DNA of 64,000 nucleotides, from contig OX463848.1 in the NCBI GenBank assembly GCA_949825065.1, forward strand, positions 37,627,994-37,691,993. Direction: 5' to 3'. A program made the translations under genes and the position numbers. The notes beneath the pieces were generated by a model. That model saw nothing but the letters and a program-made list of their open reading frames with translations. It was not told where the DNA came from and did not search any database. Positions 20,304 through 30,690 of the stretch are shown here, piece after piece; the first letter of the stretch is position 1, and each line of letters begins with the position of its first letter. Source of the stretch: Odontocerum albicorne. Its lineage: Eukaryota; Arthropoda; Insecta; Trichoptera; Odontoceridae.

Positions 20304-20893
20304 TACGTATTAGCCCGACTATAAGGCGAGGTTTTTATTGAAAAAGGCGACACGTAAATAGGGAGATCGCCTTATATTCGAGTCACAAATATATTGGGTA
20401 ACAATAAATTCATTACTCGCGAGTAGCAAAATGGCAAAATTGTAATGAGAGCGTTCAAAAGGCGTCATTGTTTACACATATCCTTTGCGTAGTAATTTCT
20501 GTCAGTTTTTGAGGTGTTTTTTTAACTATGCTTCGTTTTGCATCATCTTTGCTACCAAAAACAATATTATGACTGACCATATTGAAAGACAAGGAGCTCA
20601 AAAAATTAAGTGAATCAAGGAATACGCAGAAGCTATGATTCCAATTTTAAGGTTATGGTGTTGCGTGCTGCAGAAACAATTAACAACTGTGCGGCTGCCA
20701 GACAATTCGGTATCACGGCAAATAATGTTAACTGTACTCTGTTTTAATAAATATTTTACGTTAAACATTTTGCATTTTATTTTTCATAATATTATAATGG
20801 TGAGGGAAATGTTTTTTTTTTCTCCAAAAAGAAGATTAAAAAACAGGGGTCGCCTTATAATCAGGGTTGCCCTATAGTCGGGCCAATGCGGTA
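20304..20893 (+). mobile_element. pogo-like DNA transposon, deletion derivative
   Basis: Ends CGTATTAGCCCGACTATAAG (20,306) and, inward from 20,891, CCGCATTGGCCCGACTATAG, with TA on each side (20,304-20,305 and 20,892-20,893). About 586 bp. Carries a transposase N-terminal remnant (next entry). Confidence 0.8.
20610..20733 (+). pseudogene. pogo-like transposase, helix-turn-helix remnant
   Basis: One frame reads RRSYDSNFKVMVLRAAE and NNCAAARQFGITANNV, the N-terminal DNA-binding helix-turn-helix of pogo/Tigger-type transposases (compare Y-xx-FK-xx-V...AAARKFG). It is preceded by a stop and followed by unrelated AT-rich sequence, and the DDE catalytic domain is gone. Confidence 0.75.
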
Positions 20894-20990
20894 CCAGGCC
20901 CTATGGAATCTTTTCGGATAAGTCAAAATGAACTGCAAAATTCATCTTCTTGGTCTTCATGTCACATGCCGTTCACTGACGCTATTATCA

Positions 20991-21737
20991 AGACCAATAT
21001 GATAATATTTATGACTGTCATGTATCATCCTTCCAGCTGCATTGAAAACAGACTGAAGTCTAGAAAATTTTCAAGACCAATATGATAATATTTATGACTG
21101 TCACGTATCATCCTTCCAGCTGCATTTAAAACAGGCTGAAGTCTAGAAAATTATCAAGACCAATATGATAATATTTACGACTGTCATGTATCATCCTTCC
21201 AGCTGCATTTAAAACAGGCTGAAGTCTAGAAAATTATCAAGACCAATATGATAATATTTACGACTGTCATGTATCATCCTTCCAGCTGCATTTAAAACAG
21301 GCTGAAGTCTAGAAAATTATCAAGACCAATATGATAATATTTACGACTGTCATGTATCATCCTTCCAGCTGCATTTAAAACAGGCTGAAGTCTAGAAAAT
21401 TATCAAGACCAATATGATAATATTTATGACTGTCACGTATCATCCTTCCAGCTGCATTTAAAACAGGCTGAAGTCTAGAAAATTATCAAGACCAATATGA
21501 TAATATTTACGACTGTCACGTATCGTCCTTCCAGCTGCATTTAAAACAGGCTGAAGTCTAGAAAATTATCAAGACCAATATGATAATATTTATGACTGTC
21601 ACGTATCATCCTTCCAGCTGCATTTAAAACAGGCTGAAGTCTAGAAAATTATCAAGACCAATATGATAATATTTACGACTTTCATGTATCATCCTTCCAG
21701 CTGCATTTAAAACAAGCGGAAGTCTAGAAAATTGCTA
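20991..21737. repeat. 83-bp tandem repeat, nine copies
   Basis: Units start with AGACCAATATGATAATATTT at 20,991, 21,074, 21,157, 21,240, 21,323, 21,406, 21,489, 21,572 and 21,655. The period is exactly 83 bp throughout. Variation is limited to a few alternating bases (TTTACG/TTTATG, TCATG/TCACG), and the first unit is the most diverged. Confidence 0.95.
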
Positions 21738-22278
21738 ATCAGGCAGACTTTTTGAGTGGTTCAAATGTAAATAATCATTTTTTTATCTTTTCTTTAATTT
21801 CAATTAAATTTTGTCTCTGTCCGTAGTATCTGATCTTCTGTCGGCACCATAACTATCTTTTTTACACTTCAGTATGGCACCAGCAGTGGAGCCCTCTCTT
21901 CTCATCCCCTCCGAAGACAGCATTTTCATCAAACTATGACTTAATTCAAATTTCTTTCTCGGGTTCGATTGCAATATAAAGGAAACTAATTTATTTCTTG
22001 AGAGAGTAAAAGGAAAGAATACTACACATCCCTGTGATAAAGATCATCTTGTTTGACAGTCAATAATAAATTTATGGTAAGAAAACGGATTATAAATGAG
22101 TTCTGAAGATGATATAACGATTTTAAAACGTCCGCACATTCAGACACGCGGCAGCAACTACGAAATTTATATATTTATTTTCAACAGCGGTACAGTGTAC
22201 CTTAATAATAAATATTTAAAAAATACAAGGAGTGTTTCATTAATAACAAAGAAAAATTAACCTGAAATAAAATAAATA
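21738..22278. other. Unassigned, with two pieces of dispersed repeats
   Basis: 21,870-21,910 (GTATGGCACCAGCAGTGGAG) resembles 32,025-32,060. 22,030-22,170 is an inverted relative of 14,105-14,240 inside the Tigger-like element, sharing GATAAAGATCATCTTGTTTG and ACTGTCAATAATA-type blocks. Confidence 0.55.
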
Positions 22279-22574
22279 TTTCATATCATATAATCAACTC
22301 ATGTAATAAAGTAAAGAACGTTACTTTTTAAATAATTTTGACTCGTGTACTTGCGTATTTATGTGTCATTTGAATTGTTTTATTGTGTTTCTTATTACTT
22401 GGTTTAATTGAAATTATTATAACATTATAATTATAATAATTACAATTAAACCAAGTAATAAGAAACACAATAAAACAATTCAAATGACACATAAATACGC
22501 AAGTACACGAGTCAAAATTATTAAAAAAATAACGTTCTTTACTTTATTACATGAGTTGATTATATGATATGAAA
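22279..22574. repeat. 296-bp near-perfect palindrome
   Basis: TTTCATATCATATAATCAAC at the left is mirrored by GTTGATTATATGATATGAAA at the right. Arms are about 140 bp around an AT-rich centre near 22,426. Inner arm motifs include GACTCGTGTACTTGCG and CGCAAGTACACGAGTC. Coding-free. Probably a foldback element. Confidence 0.9.
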
Positions 22575-22655
22575 CCGCCTCGAGACAGGCTGCCCGCACT
22601 TCACCACACCGAGATCACTCTTGACATTCATGGAGAAAGAAAAGTTAAGTGTTAG

Positions 22656-22874
22656 TATAGTTCGGAAATTCTAGAATGAGTCCTGTGACAGCTCACAAAT
22701 TTTCCCCAATACAACCTTATATAATGTATTTTCCTAAATAACTCGCTATTTATTAGAATTGAGGCTTATATTTAAGTTGATAAAATAATTAAAATGACTT
22801 AACATCGTTACAAGGTTGTGTTGGGGCAAATTTGTGAGCTGTCACAGGACTCATCCTAGAATTTCCGAACTATA
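22656..22874. mobile_element. MITE with about 62-bp inverted ends, TA-flanked
   Basis: TATAGTTCGGAAATTCTAG at the left and CTAGAATTTCCGAACTATA at the right continue inward through GTGACAGCTCACAAA / TTTGTGAGCTGTCAC and CAATACAACCTT / AAGGTTGTGTTG. The centre is about 90 bp and AT-rich. The TA ends suggest Tc1/mariner mobilisation. Confidence 0.85.
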
Positions 22875-22969
22875 ATTTAATATCATAAAAATTCTGCAAT
22901 CAGCCTCCATAGCTCTAAAGACTAGTAAAATATATCGGCAATCTCAGCAAATTAATTTCACGAAAGATG

Positions 22970-22972
<3 letters not shown>

Positions 22973-23046
<74 letters not shown>
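22973..23046. repeat. (TA)37 microsatellite
   Basis: Uninterrupted TA dinucleotide run of 74 bp. The minus-strand frame across it (YIYIYI) is accidental. Confidence 0.97.
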
Positions 23047-23048
<2 letters not shown>

Positions 23049-23078
23049 AGAATTTTGTTTATAATTAATTAGAGGTAC

Positions 23079-23370
23079 TTGGTTGATAAGCTGCTGACAG
23101 ATATTAAGGTCCGCAAGATATCCTATCTGGGTCACATTTTACGTGGAGAGAAGTACGAAATCCTCCAGTTGATACTGATGGGCAAGATCGAGGGGCAGCG
23201 TGGTCCTGGTAGAAGGCAAACATCTTGGCTGCGCTATATAAGAGACTGGACGGGGATGAGGCATGTGGAGGACCTGTTCTGGGTTGCGCAAGATAGAGAA
23301 GTCTTTGCCGGAGTGATTGCCAACATCGAGGGGGCTGATAGGGCACGACAAGAAGAAGAAGTTGGTAATG
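23079..23370 (+). mobile_element. LINE reverse-transcriptase C-terminus and 3' end
   Basis: An intact 3' frame reads KISYLGHILRGEKYE, GKIEGQRGPGRRQTSWL, RDWTGMRHVEDLFWVAQDRE and VFAGVIAN, the characteristic C-terminal tail of a widespread insect endonuclease/reverse transcriptase LINE. A GAAGAAGAAG tail follows. 5'-truncated just downstream of the (TA)37 tract. The same tail type is at 2,085-2,230. Three minus-strand frames here are shadows. Confidence 0.85.
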
Positions 23371-23929
23371 AAAAACAGACTATGGCTAGTATGTATTTAA
23401 GGAACTCGAATATAAAAAAAGCACTTAATAAAAACACTTTTGAAAGCCTTTTAATAAATTATCTAATCTTCGTATAAATACACGTAATTCGATATTTATT
23501 AACCAACAAGTAATGATATCATCACTAACGATAATTAATCAAATTGCAGTTCAAAATCATTGCCTTCTTAATCACAAAATATCCGTCTAAAACAATTCGC
23601 AGTACTCTTATTGTCTACCACCCCCTCTCCCTTCCTGGGCTCTCAACATTTCTTATTAATGATTCGAAACACAGAAGGTAACAATTTACCTTTAAAAGAT
23701 AAATCACACCCTCAGTCTGAAGTTTAATGGTAAGCTTTATAAAAATACAATTTTCAGCAGTGAGTGTTTCATAAATTACCAGAATTTTTTTTTTACATTT
23801 TACCATAAAAATATACAATAGAAATACAGTCGTAAAAAAGTGACTCACAACAATGATAAAAAGGCATAATTAAATATGTCTTATATTTAATTGTTTTGAT
23901 TGCACTTTACATATATTTTGTTAGTATTT
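23371..23929. other. Unassigned AT-rich stretch
   Basis: GATTCGAAACACAGAAGG plus flanking bases (23,660-23,710) recur at 24,660-24,710, a short dispersed duplication. Otherwise nothing. Confidence 0.5.
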
Positions 23930-24260
23930 CTTCATTCATTCGTTCTATATGTCCAAACATCTAAGTTAAAATCAGCCTTCAGTTCATATTCAATCCTTAT
24001 CACTTAATTTCGTTTTCTATCGCATATTGTCATTTCGTGTATTCTTCTTATAGCGCTTGTTTCTATAGCATTAGTTCAGCTCCTTTCAGCCTTTTCCACG
24101 TCCACATTTCCCTCCCATTCATCAAAGTTGGTGGCAAAATACTTTAATGGACAGTCATCTTACCAGATTTTGAAACTGTCTGGTTCAAGTGAATATATGT
24201 TTTAGTGCCCCGTTGACTTCGTTTCCTTTCGCTACACGCCGTGCGACATCCCATTTTGCA
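23930..24260 (-). mobile_element. LINE reverse-transcriptase fragment
   Basis: Minus-strand frames give SERKRSQRGTKTY, KMTVH followed by SILPPTLMNGREMWTW and KRLKGAELM, the thumb and C-terminal region of the same LINE type as 5,410-6,100. Several stops. Confidence 0.6.
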
Positions 24261-25069
24261 CACTTTCGCCCACGTAATATATATGTTCGAAGATTTTTAA
24301 ACAATTTTCGTGGTTGTTGTTCCATGTTGAGTTGACTTAGGAGTTCGCACACTGGATATTGCGCTGATCACCGCGAGCATGTTCACGTTGCGGTAGCGAG
24401 TGTGGGTGAATTATTCTAAAAAAAACTATATTCGGTAACATGTTTTGACACCATCAAGAAAATAAAGACTACAACACCTTCGAAACGTCAACCGTCGTTT
24501 AAACCAACTCAACAATGCTACAAATCTAAAAAATACGTTAAGTTTACGAATTCTGTAAAGTGTAAGATTAATAAGATTGAACTTCTCCCATTCTAAAATT
24601 TCTTATCCATGAATCAAAACGTATTCGAATTCTTATCAATGACCTCAAAGTTTCTTATTAATGATTCGAAACACAGAAGGAAGCAATTTACCTTTTAAAG
24701 ATAAATCACTTCCCTCGCCTGGGAATCAAGCCAAGGTCCCCAGCTTTCAGTTCATTATTGGAGATTGCTTTCAGCGGGCTGTTTGGAGGGCAACTGGTGA
24801 TGTAATTCACTTTTTATTTATTGCTGAAACGAGTTGTTTAACATTTTTATTGTATAGTTCGATACGAAAATAAATCAGCCCTTTCTTATGTCAGAAACAT
24901 CTAAAAGGTCAAGATTTTTATCGAAGGATAAAAAGGAAAAAGATTTTTTAAAATTAAATATTATTGAATTTTCAGTAACATGTCCGGTAAAATATGCAGT
25001 GTAAAAAATCCGCACAGTGGACTTCACCAAGAGTATCTCAGTTCAATTCGATCCCTTCACCACCTAAGC
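24261..25069. other. Mostly unassigned; retroelement-like segment at 24,320-24,510
   Basis: 24,330-24,510 is bounded by GTTGAGTTGACTT and AAACCAACTCAAC (imperfect inverted repeat) and contains CACCTTCGAAACGTCAAC, a motif style common at retroelement ends. I cannot name it. The rest has no feature. Confidence 0.4.
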
Positions 25070-25330
25070 TGTAATTGGGGACAAAATAGGACCCCATCCA
25101 ACGCGATATGCACTAGAAGATCGAAATTTTCTTTAATTGTCATGAGCGCGACGTCACGTAGTGACGAAGAAGGAACTGCTTAAAGGGATTCCTCCAGTGG
25201 CGACACACCTGAGTGTGAAAATAATATTAGCGACGACGAACTTAAAGTCCGACGTCACAGGAGAAGGAACAATACTCGCAGCTCAGTTAACATACTAATA
25301 AAGCGGTTTAAGCCCTGGAGTTTAAACAGT
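25070..25330 (+). repeat. Dispersed repeat DR3, part a
   Basis: Collinear with 43,640-43,850: CACTAGAAGATCGAAA, then GAAGGAACTGC, AGCGACGACG and CACAGGAGAA. GC-richer than its surroundings. No frame is conserved between copies. Confidence 0.65.
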
Positions 25331-25686
25331 CTGGCAAGTTTACTGTAAATAGAACGTGAACACTTGTATGATGGATTTTAATATGTAAGAAGATTCTGAA
25401 ACCAGTTATCAACTTATATAAGCCTCGCACTATCGTTCAAGTGTTTCAAAAAGGGATTTGAAAACATTGTTCATTATAAATATTTCTGTTAATTAACTTT
25501 TCATCGAACTAGTAAACATGTATAAAAAATTTATTAATTTATGAGGCAGATTTTTAAAATAATTTTACTTTTATGTCTATTATGTATTTGTTATTTATAT
25601 GATATGTAAAGATGTGAATGAGGTGGCTGCGGTTTTGCATTTTAAAAATGTTTGTTTCTTTTTCGAGAGGGGCAAACAAAATACAA
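25331..25686. other. Unassigned AT-rich stretch
   Basis: Nothing recognised. Confidence 0.4.
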
Positions 25687-25816
25687 TGTAGGGAACACTC
25701 TCCTCAAGAATCAAACTCACTTTTATTGACGGATTAAAAATATTACGAAAAAAACATATTAAGTGTCACGATATGCAGGTAGTGGCTGCGGCCATTAAAT
25801 TAGGTACTTCCCTACA
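25687..25816. repeat. Dispersed repeat DR3, part b, with TGTAGGGAA/TTCCCTACA ends
   Basis: Matches 43,468-43,640 (CCTCAAG, TCGAACTCACTT or CAAACTCACTT, GTAGTGGC, GCGGTCATT or GCGGCCATT). Its ends are a 9-bp inverted pair. At 43 kb part b precedes part a, whereas here it follows part a. Confidence 0.55.
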
Positions 25817-26239
25817 ATTCCATATGTTTAAAAAAACATATTAAATAAGAAAACCGCAGAAAACTTATTAAGGGAAGACGAACTTCACAGAAACCCTTCT
25901 AGATCATCCAATATGTGATGGTAACACATTTAGGTGTAGTGTATTTAATGTGTGTAATGTTTACATATAATCATACATTTTGATTTGTTGTAGTCTTCAA
26001 GTGCGTTTTAAAACTGCACACCCGTTTCTCTAAGACTCAAATTAGTGTCCACACTCCTGCTTTAGACATACAGAACTTTTTACAATTCAAAAGTATCGAT
26101 AGCAACTTGCTTATGACAAATGCATTTTGTAATTTACCAATCGTGAAAATTCTACAATTGGATAACTCCATTTCTTGATAGGTGACTATTTTTAACAAAT
26201 GTATGTATCCCTATTGAGAAAGGAAAATAACAGATGGTC
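25817..26239. other. Unassigned, with a repeat piece at 25,890-25,965
   Basis: 25,890-25,965 matches the sequence flanking LTR-A copy 2. The remainder is unassigned. Confidence 0.45.
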
Positions 26240-26950
26240 ACTCCATTATATCTTATTAAACATATTTCGCTTCGGTTACGTCAGTAAACCTTGTCATGCA
26301 TACTCTCCTATTATTAAGACTTTTCACACTTGCCTCTTTCAGAGTGTATTCATTTAGTTCTTCACTGTTTCTCTATAACTTCAACTTCACCTATCTTCTA
26401 TAATCTTCGTATAGATTTTTTTATAAATCTTTAGCGGGATGCTTTACTGGTACGTCGTGATGATTATGATTGTCTGGTATTTAAAATAAAATACGTCGAT
26501 TAAGAATGCGGAAAGTGAGAGTGAACAATCAATGAATAGTAAACAGCAATGAATGGTCAAGTGAATAATAATCTTTATTTATCGATAAGTCGGTATTTAT
26601 ACATATGCGTGAATGCGCCCGCAATATATTTTTATCTCACTCCTGCGCGTGCAGAGGTGTTTGCAGACGTTGCGAAGATATATAGTGGGTAGACAATTTG
26701 TTGACGAAACGGTGAGACAACGCGATGCGTTCTCTTTCTACCGTGGAATGCAACGTAAATAGTATTTGCGGGTACACAATATTAATGTTCTGGTATGCGA
26801 ACTTTGGACATATCCAAAGTTCGTTTCGTCCGTCGTTGACCGTGTGTGTTGACAATATTTAGGGACGACGGTATTCCCTACAAATCTTTAATCTTTCTTT
26901 CTACGTGGCCAGACCATCTCAGTGCTTCTTCATTGTGTTCAATATTTTTT
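26240..26950 (-). mobile_element. LINE C-terminal tail split by an LTR
   Basis: On the minus strand the right part (26,888-26,950) resembles a WFGHVERK-like stretch and the left part (26,240-26,425) reads KEASVKSLNNRRVCMTRF and VTEAKYV, the terminal region of the same LINE type as 28,020-28,400. LTR-B copy 1 (26,431-26,882) separates the two. Confidence 0.6.
26426..26887 (-). mobile_element. Solo LTR, family B, copy 1
   Basis: Minus-strand LTR from TGTAGGGAATACCGTCG (right end 26,882) to CCCGCTAA (left end 26,431), flanked by AATCT on both sides (26,426-26,430 and 26,883-26,887). Contains ATAAAAATATATTGCGGGCG (TATA-like) and ATAAATAAAGATT (poly(A)-like). Copy 2 is at 39,986-40,431. No internal region is attached. 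Confidence 0.78.
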
Positions 26951-28019
26951 TTTTGTTTTCGTGTTGTTGAAAAAACATTGTTTTTTTAAGCACCACATTT
27001 TGTAAGATGAATATTCAGAATTATTTTATTTATAACTGATACAATGGTATGGGAAAAACACTTAAATGTTGTACTTGTTTTCCAATAAATAAATCTTATT
27101 TGACACTGAATATATTCTCAAAATATAAATAGCTCGATTAATTTACATCATAAAATATGTCAGAAACTTCAATTTATATCACTTAAGAAAGAGACATGGT
27201 TGAAAAGTACCCTTCTTTGAACGTCAATTCAATTTTTACAGTTGAACGGACCAAAAAGCAACCCTGATGAACCCCTGAATTTATTTACATGATAGCTTTC
27301 TTAGAAGCGCTTCGTTAAAACATCGTTTCATATAATATCTCCTTTGAATATATTTCATCTCCGAAATGTCAATTTTCATTTCGACATCAAAAATAAATAC
27401 AACTTCACTACATATCGAGATAAATGAACCGAACAGAACATGATGGAAGGAGATGATATTCATATTGATTTTAAAATTTCTTTTTCCAATAAATAACTCG
27501 AGTCAAAGTTTGAAATCTTGAAAGCAAATATCTCATGAAATTTGTACTGACGATTACAGCATCCCAGTTTATTTATTAAACCATGTCAAGCCTACGCATC
27601 TCCAAATTTACAAAAAAAAATCAGTTTTTAAAAAAAAAAATCTTAACACTTTGACATTTTAGTTCATTGAATCTAAATTATGAACAAATGGTAAAACACT
27701 TTGAGACAGATTTAAAAGAAATACAGAGACGATAAGACTGAGTAAAATTGAAGAAATCGTAAGATAGGGAGGCAGATAAGATGTTATTGGCAAGATTACA
27801 TTCAAAGACTACATGAAACCCGATTTCTTAACAAGCTTTCTCAAGGCTTTTTGATAAGAAACCGAACACCTGGAACACAAAAGAGCTGTCAGTCCATATA
27901 AAAATAATAAAACAATCAAAAACAGATCAAGGATCTACTGCAAGGAGGAGATGAATCTATTTTATTTAATCGTTTAACGTTGATATGATTGATTCATTAT
28001 TGTGATTTAAAAAGGATCA
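26951..28019. other. Unassigned AT-rich stretch
   Basis: About 1 kb without a frame, repeat pair or RNA feature that I can support. Homopolymer runs near 27,615-27,640. Confidence 0.45.
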
Positions 28020-28400
28020 TTAACACTATCAAGCAATGCCCTAATTGGGGTAGACAGATTCAGAGAACATATTTCCACTTCACCCTATCTTGGTACACAT
28101 ATTTTGCTTCTGTGAAATCCATACACTTTGTCATACATATTGTTCTACTATAAAAACCTTTCACTCAACCCACTTTCAAAATTTTATTGATTGCACGTAT
28201 ATGCGACGTTTTTGTTTAATCTTCCAAAACTTCCTGCACCATCCATAGAATATTTGTAAATCATTCATCATTCATTCTTTGTACGTGTTCAAACCATCCC
28301 AATACTCCTTTATTTATGTTAAGATTGCGCCTACTTTCAATCCCCATTATTTCCTCTTAATGTTATTCCATACATTCCACTCAAACTTCTAACTTCAACC
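28020..28400 (-). mobile_element. LINE reverse-transcriptase C-terminal region
   Basis: On the minus strand: GVLGWFEHVQRMNDE, then stops, then RTICMTKCMDFTEAKYVYQ and DRVKWKYVL followed by a NLSTP-like end. The motif order GHV-RM-DE ... C-DV-EA ... DR-W--VL is that of an insect LINE tail. Confidence 0.68.
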
Positions 28401-28439
28401 GCTTTACAAATCAAGGAATGAGGAAACTTATGGCATGGT

Positions 28440-28660
28440 TTATAAAGCATTTTTTTATTTGATTGTATTTTAAATTGAGATATTGCATTGTATTGTATAA
28501 CATTTATGCTGTACACAGATCAACTCGCGAGCTTATTATCATTTGGCAATCTCTTCCGACCAACCAGAAATATGTTAAAAAGTTTCGAGTGAAATCCAGA
28601 CTGGAATCTTTTTCTTTTCAAATCTGGTTTCTAACGGATGTATCTCGAGTGAGGGAATGT
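28440..28660 (-). mobile_element. SINE-A copy with near-full tail
   Basis: The plus strand reads, from left, TTGTATTGTATAACATTTATGCTG, TTTGGCAATCTCTTCCGACC, AACCAGAAATATG and CCAGACTGGAATC, the reverse complement of the SINE-A tail and body. The tRNA-like head is truncated at about 28,660, where Rep-U sequence begins. Confidence 0.7.
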
Positions 28661-28667
28661 AATGAGA

Positions 28668-28805
28668 TTAGTCCAGACCTTTTAATATCTTATATCTTAA
28701 ATGTATATTCTTCGAGATTATCTTGGAATATATATGGATATATACACATATGTGCATACTTAGTTGCTATCAATAAATCTATATTTATTTTACCAAATTT
28801 TATTA
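28668..28805 (+). mobile_element. Rep-U copy 3, 3' terminal part only
   Basis: AGTCCAGACCTTTTAATATC through TTAGTTGCTATCAATAAATC matches the last module of the copies at 5,260-5,390 and 11,510-11,625, including the AATAAA-type end. It abuts SINE-A with no visible gap. Confidence 0.7.
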
Positions 28806-29080
28806 AAAACCCGACTTCTTAAGAAATGTAGATAGGCTGATAGCATGGATTAGCACCCTTGAGGAGTGTACTTACTAAACAACACTACATAAATTATCCT
28901 TTTAATATTATAAACATGCGTCCGAGAGGATTGTTCAGTTCATACTATTTGAGAGATGTAACATTGAATGCCGGTACCCTTAGTGTGATTTTCAATCAGT
29001 AAATATTGCAGGAAAAATAAATTAATGTAAAACGTAATCACTGACTTGTTTTTAAAGATCTGCAGCGGCAAATAACTTTT
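28806..29080. other. Unassigned
   Basis: Nothing recognised. Confidence 0.4.
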
Positions 29081-29250
29081 CATTTCGGTCAACCAGTAGT
29101 TATTTCGGTCAACAAGTAGTTATTTCGGTCAACCAGTAGTTATTTCTGCCAACCAGTAGTTATTTCGGTCAACAAGTAGTTATTTCTGTCAACCAGTAGT
29201 TATGTCGGTCAACCAGTAGTCATTTCGGTCAACCAGTAATTATTTCACAA
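29081..29250. repeat. 20-bp tandem repeat, about 8.5 copies
   Basis: Period exactly 20 bp, consensus TATTTCGGTCAACCAGTAGT, with CCAG/CAAG and CGGTC/CTGTC/CTGCC variants. Confidence 0.93.
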
Positions 29251-29794
29251 TTGATGTATTTTGTTTATTCTAATTTATTCAGTCATTGGTTTATTATATG
29301 GCAGGTGTATTATAATTCACATTTCATTCATTGGTATATTATAATAATGTTTAATATACCAGCATTTTTGATGCAAACACTCGAGAAGCGTGTCCAGGTG
29401 ACATAGTCATCGACTCCTTGAATTAGATAAAAAGCGGTTTGTTTCGCAACAATGGCCTCAGCAAATAACCTTATCAAAGAACTCTTGAGAAAAACAACCC
29501 CCGATTAAAAGGGTAGCAAACTTCTTACCAATATATCCACGGAGTCGCCAAGTGCTTATTTAATAAACAAAACAATTGAAAAAAAATTGTTATGTAAAGT
29601 TGTTAAAATTATATTGTATGATAATTGCATTTTGACTTTACCTTGATAAATAACACATATTTATCGTTTCCGAAATTTGGCTTGTTATACAATAGTTTTT
29701 TTATTAAAATTTACAAACGTATTAAAATTCATTTTTTAAACAACCAAAACTCTTCAAAAATACAGAATGAATTATATTTTATTACACTTTCACT
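29251..29794. other. Unassigned AT-rich stretch
   Basis: An inexact duplication of a TTCATTCATTGGTTTATTATA-like stretch at 29,270-29,345. Otherwise nothing. Confidence 0.45.
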
Positions 29795-30160
29795 GTATAC
29801 AATCCATCCTGGAGTATCAATCAGCATGTGTCCTGTATACAATCCATCCTGGAGTATCAATCAGCATGTGTCCTGTATACAATCCATCCTGGAGTATCAA
29901 TCAGCATGTGTCCTGTATACAATCCATCCTGGAGTATCAATCAGCATGTGTCCTGTATACAATCCATACTGGAGTATCAATCAGCATGTGTCCTGTATAC
30001 AATCCATCCTGGAGTATCAATCAGCATGTGTCCTGTATACAATCCATACTGGAGTATCAATCAGCATGTGTCCTGTATACAATCCATACTGGAGTATCAA
30101 TCAGCATGTGTCCTGTATACAATCTATACTGGAGTATCAATCGGCATATCCTGGAGTATC
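29795..30160. repeat. 40-bp tandem repeat, about nine copies
   Basis: Period 40 bp: GTATACAATCCATCCTGGAG then TATCAATCAGCATGTGTCCT. A C/A variant (CATCCTGG/CATACTGG) distinguishes units. Since 40 is not divisible by three and the unit has no stop in any forward frame, all three plus frames run open (to 183, 207 and 114 codons). I read these frames as accidental. Confidence 0.95.
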
Positions 30161-30419
30161 AATCTGTTCTAACTAACCATAAAGGTGTTATACAAGGCTT
30201 AAGTGAGAACAATCTGGAAACTATGTTATTAAAAAAAATTGAGATGGAACACAGTTTTTTTTTTCCGAACGCTCCTCTTAAAAAATATGTATATGTATAT
30301 TTTTGTCATATGTATGAATTATATAAAGAAGGCAGAATGAAGACATCAGAAATTATAACATGTAGAAATATTTTTTTTAAGTTAAAGTAAATAGTTTTAA
30401 GGTGGTTTGTATATATAGT
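30161..30419. other. Unassigned AT-rich stretch
   Basis: Nothing recognised. Confidence 0.4.
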
Positions 30420-30690
30420 AAGAATGAGTGACAAAAGAATGACTAAGCGAGTACACAAGTCAGAAGGGCAAGATATGTAGATAAGATGTAGACTTAGGAA
30501 ATAATGGCTAGATCAAATGAACCAGAGGTTGAAAAAAGGTTAAGTGAGAAGTACGAATAATAGAAGATTGTGCACGACGAGATGTATGAATTTTGAGGAT
30601 GCGAAAGTGATGTGCTTGGATAGAAAAGTTTGAAGATCTACTCTATATACCTTACCCGCAAGGGACGTGATTTAATGATATGGATATACA
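30420..30690 (+). mobile_element. LINE reverse-transcriptase C-terminal tail
   Basis: Frames read YIVRMSDKRMTKRVHKSEG, WLDQMNQRLKKG, VRSTNNRRLCTTRCMNFEDA and KVMCLDRKV followed by STLYTLPARDVI, a near-complete match in order to the terminal region of an insect LINE protein (RM-DER-TK ... WLDQVNE-LKKG ... RACMKRCM-VEDA ... DR-WRS-L-A-P-RD). A few stops interrupt it. Confidence 0.8.

Noticed and set aside
20991..21737. CRISPR-like array with 83-bp period
   Set aside because: The entire unit is conserved and there are no unique spacers.
25687..25816. Solo LTR bounded by TGTAGGGAA and TTCCCTACA
   Set aside because: No target duplication at these ends, and only 130 bp with no promoter or poly(A) signal.
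29625..30390. Frames of 183, 207 and 114 codons as repetitive secreted-type proteins
   Set aside because: All three forward frames are open across the same 40-bp tandem array, which is expected by chance from the unit; no upstream coding sequence or signal peptide.
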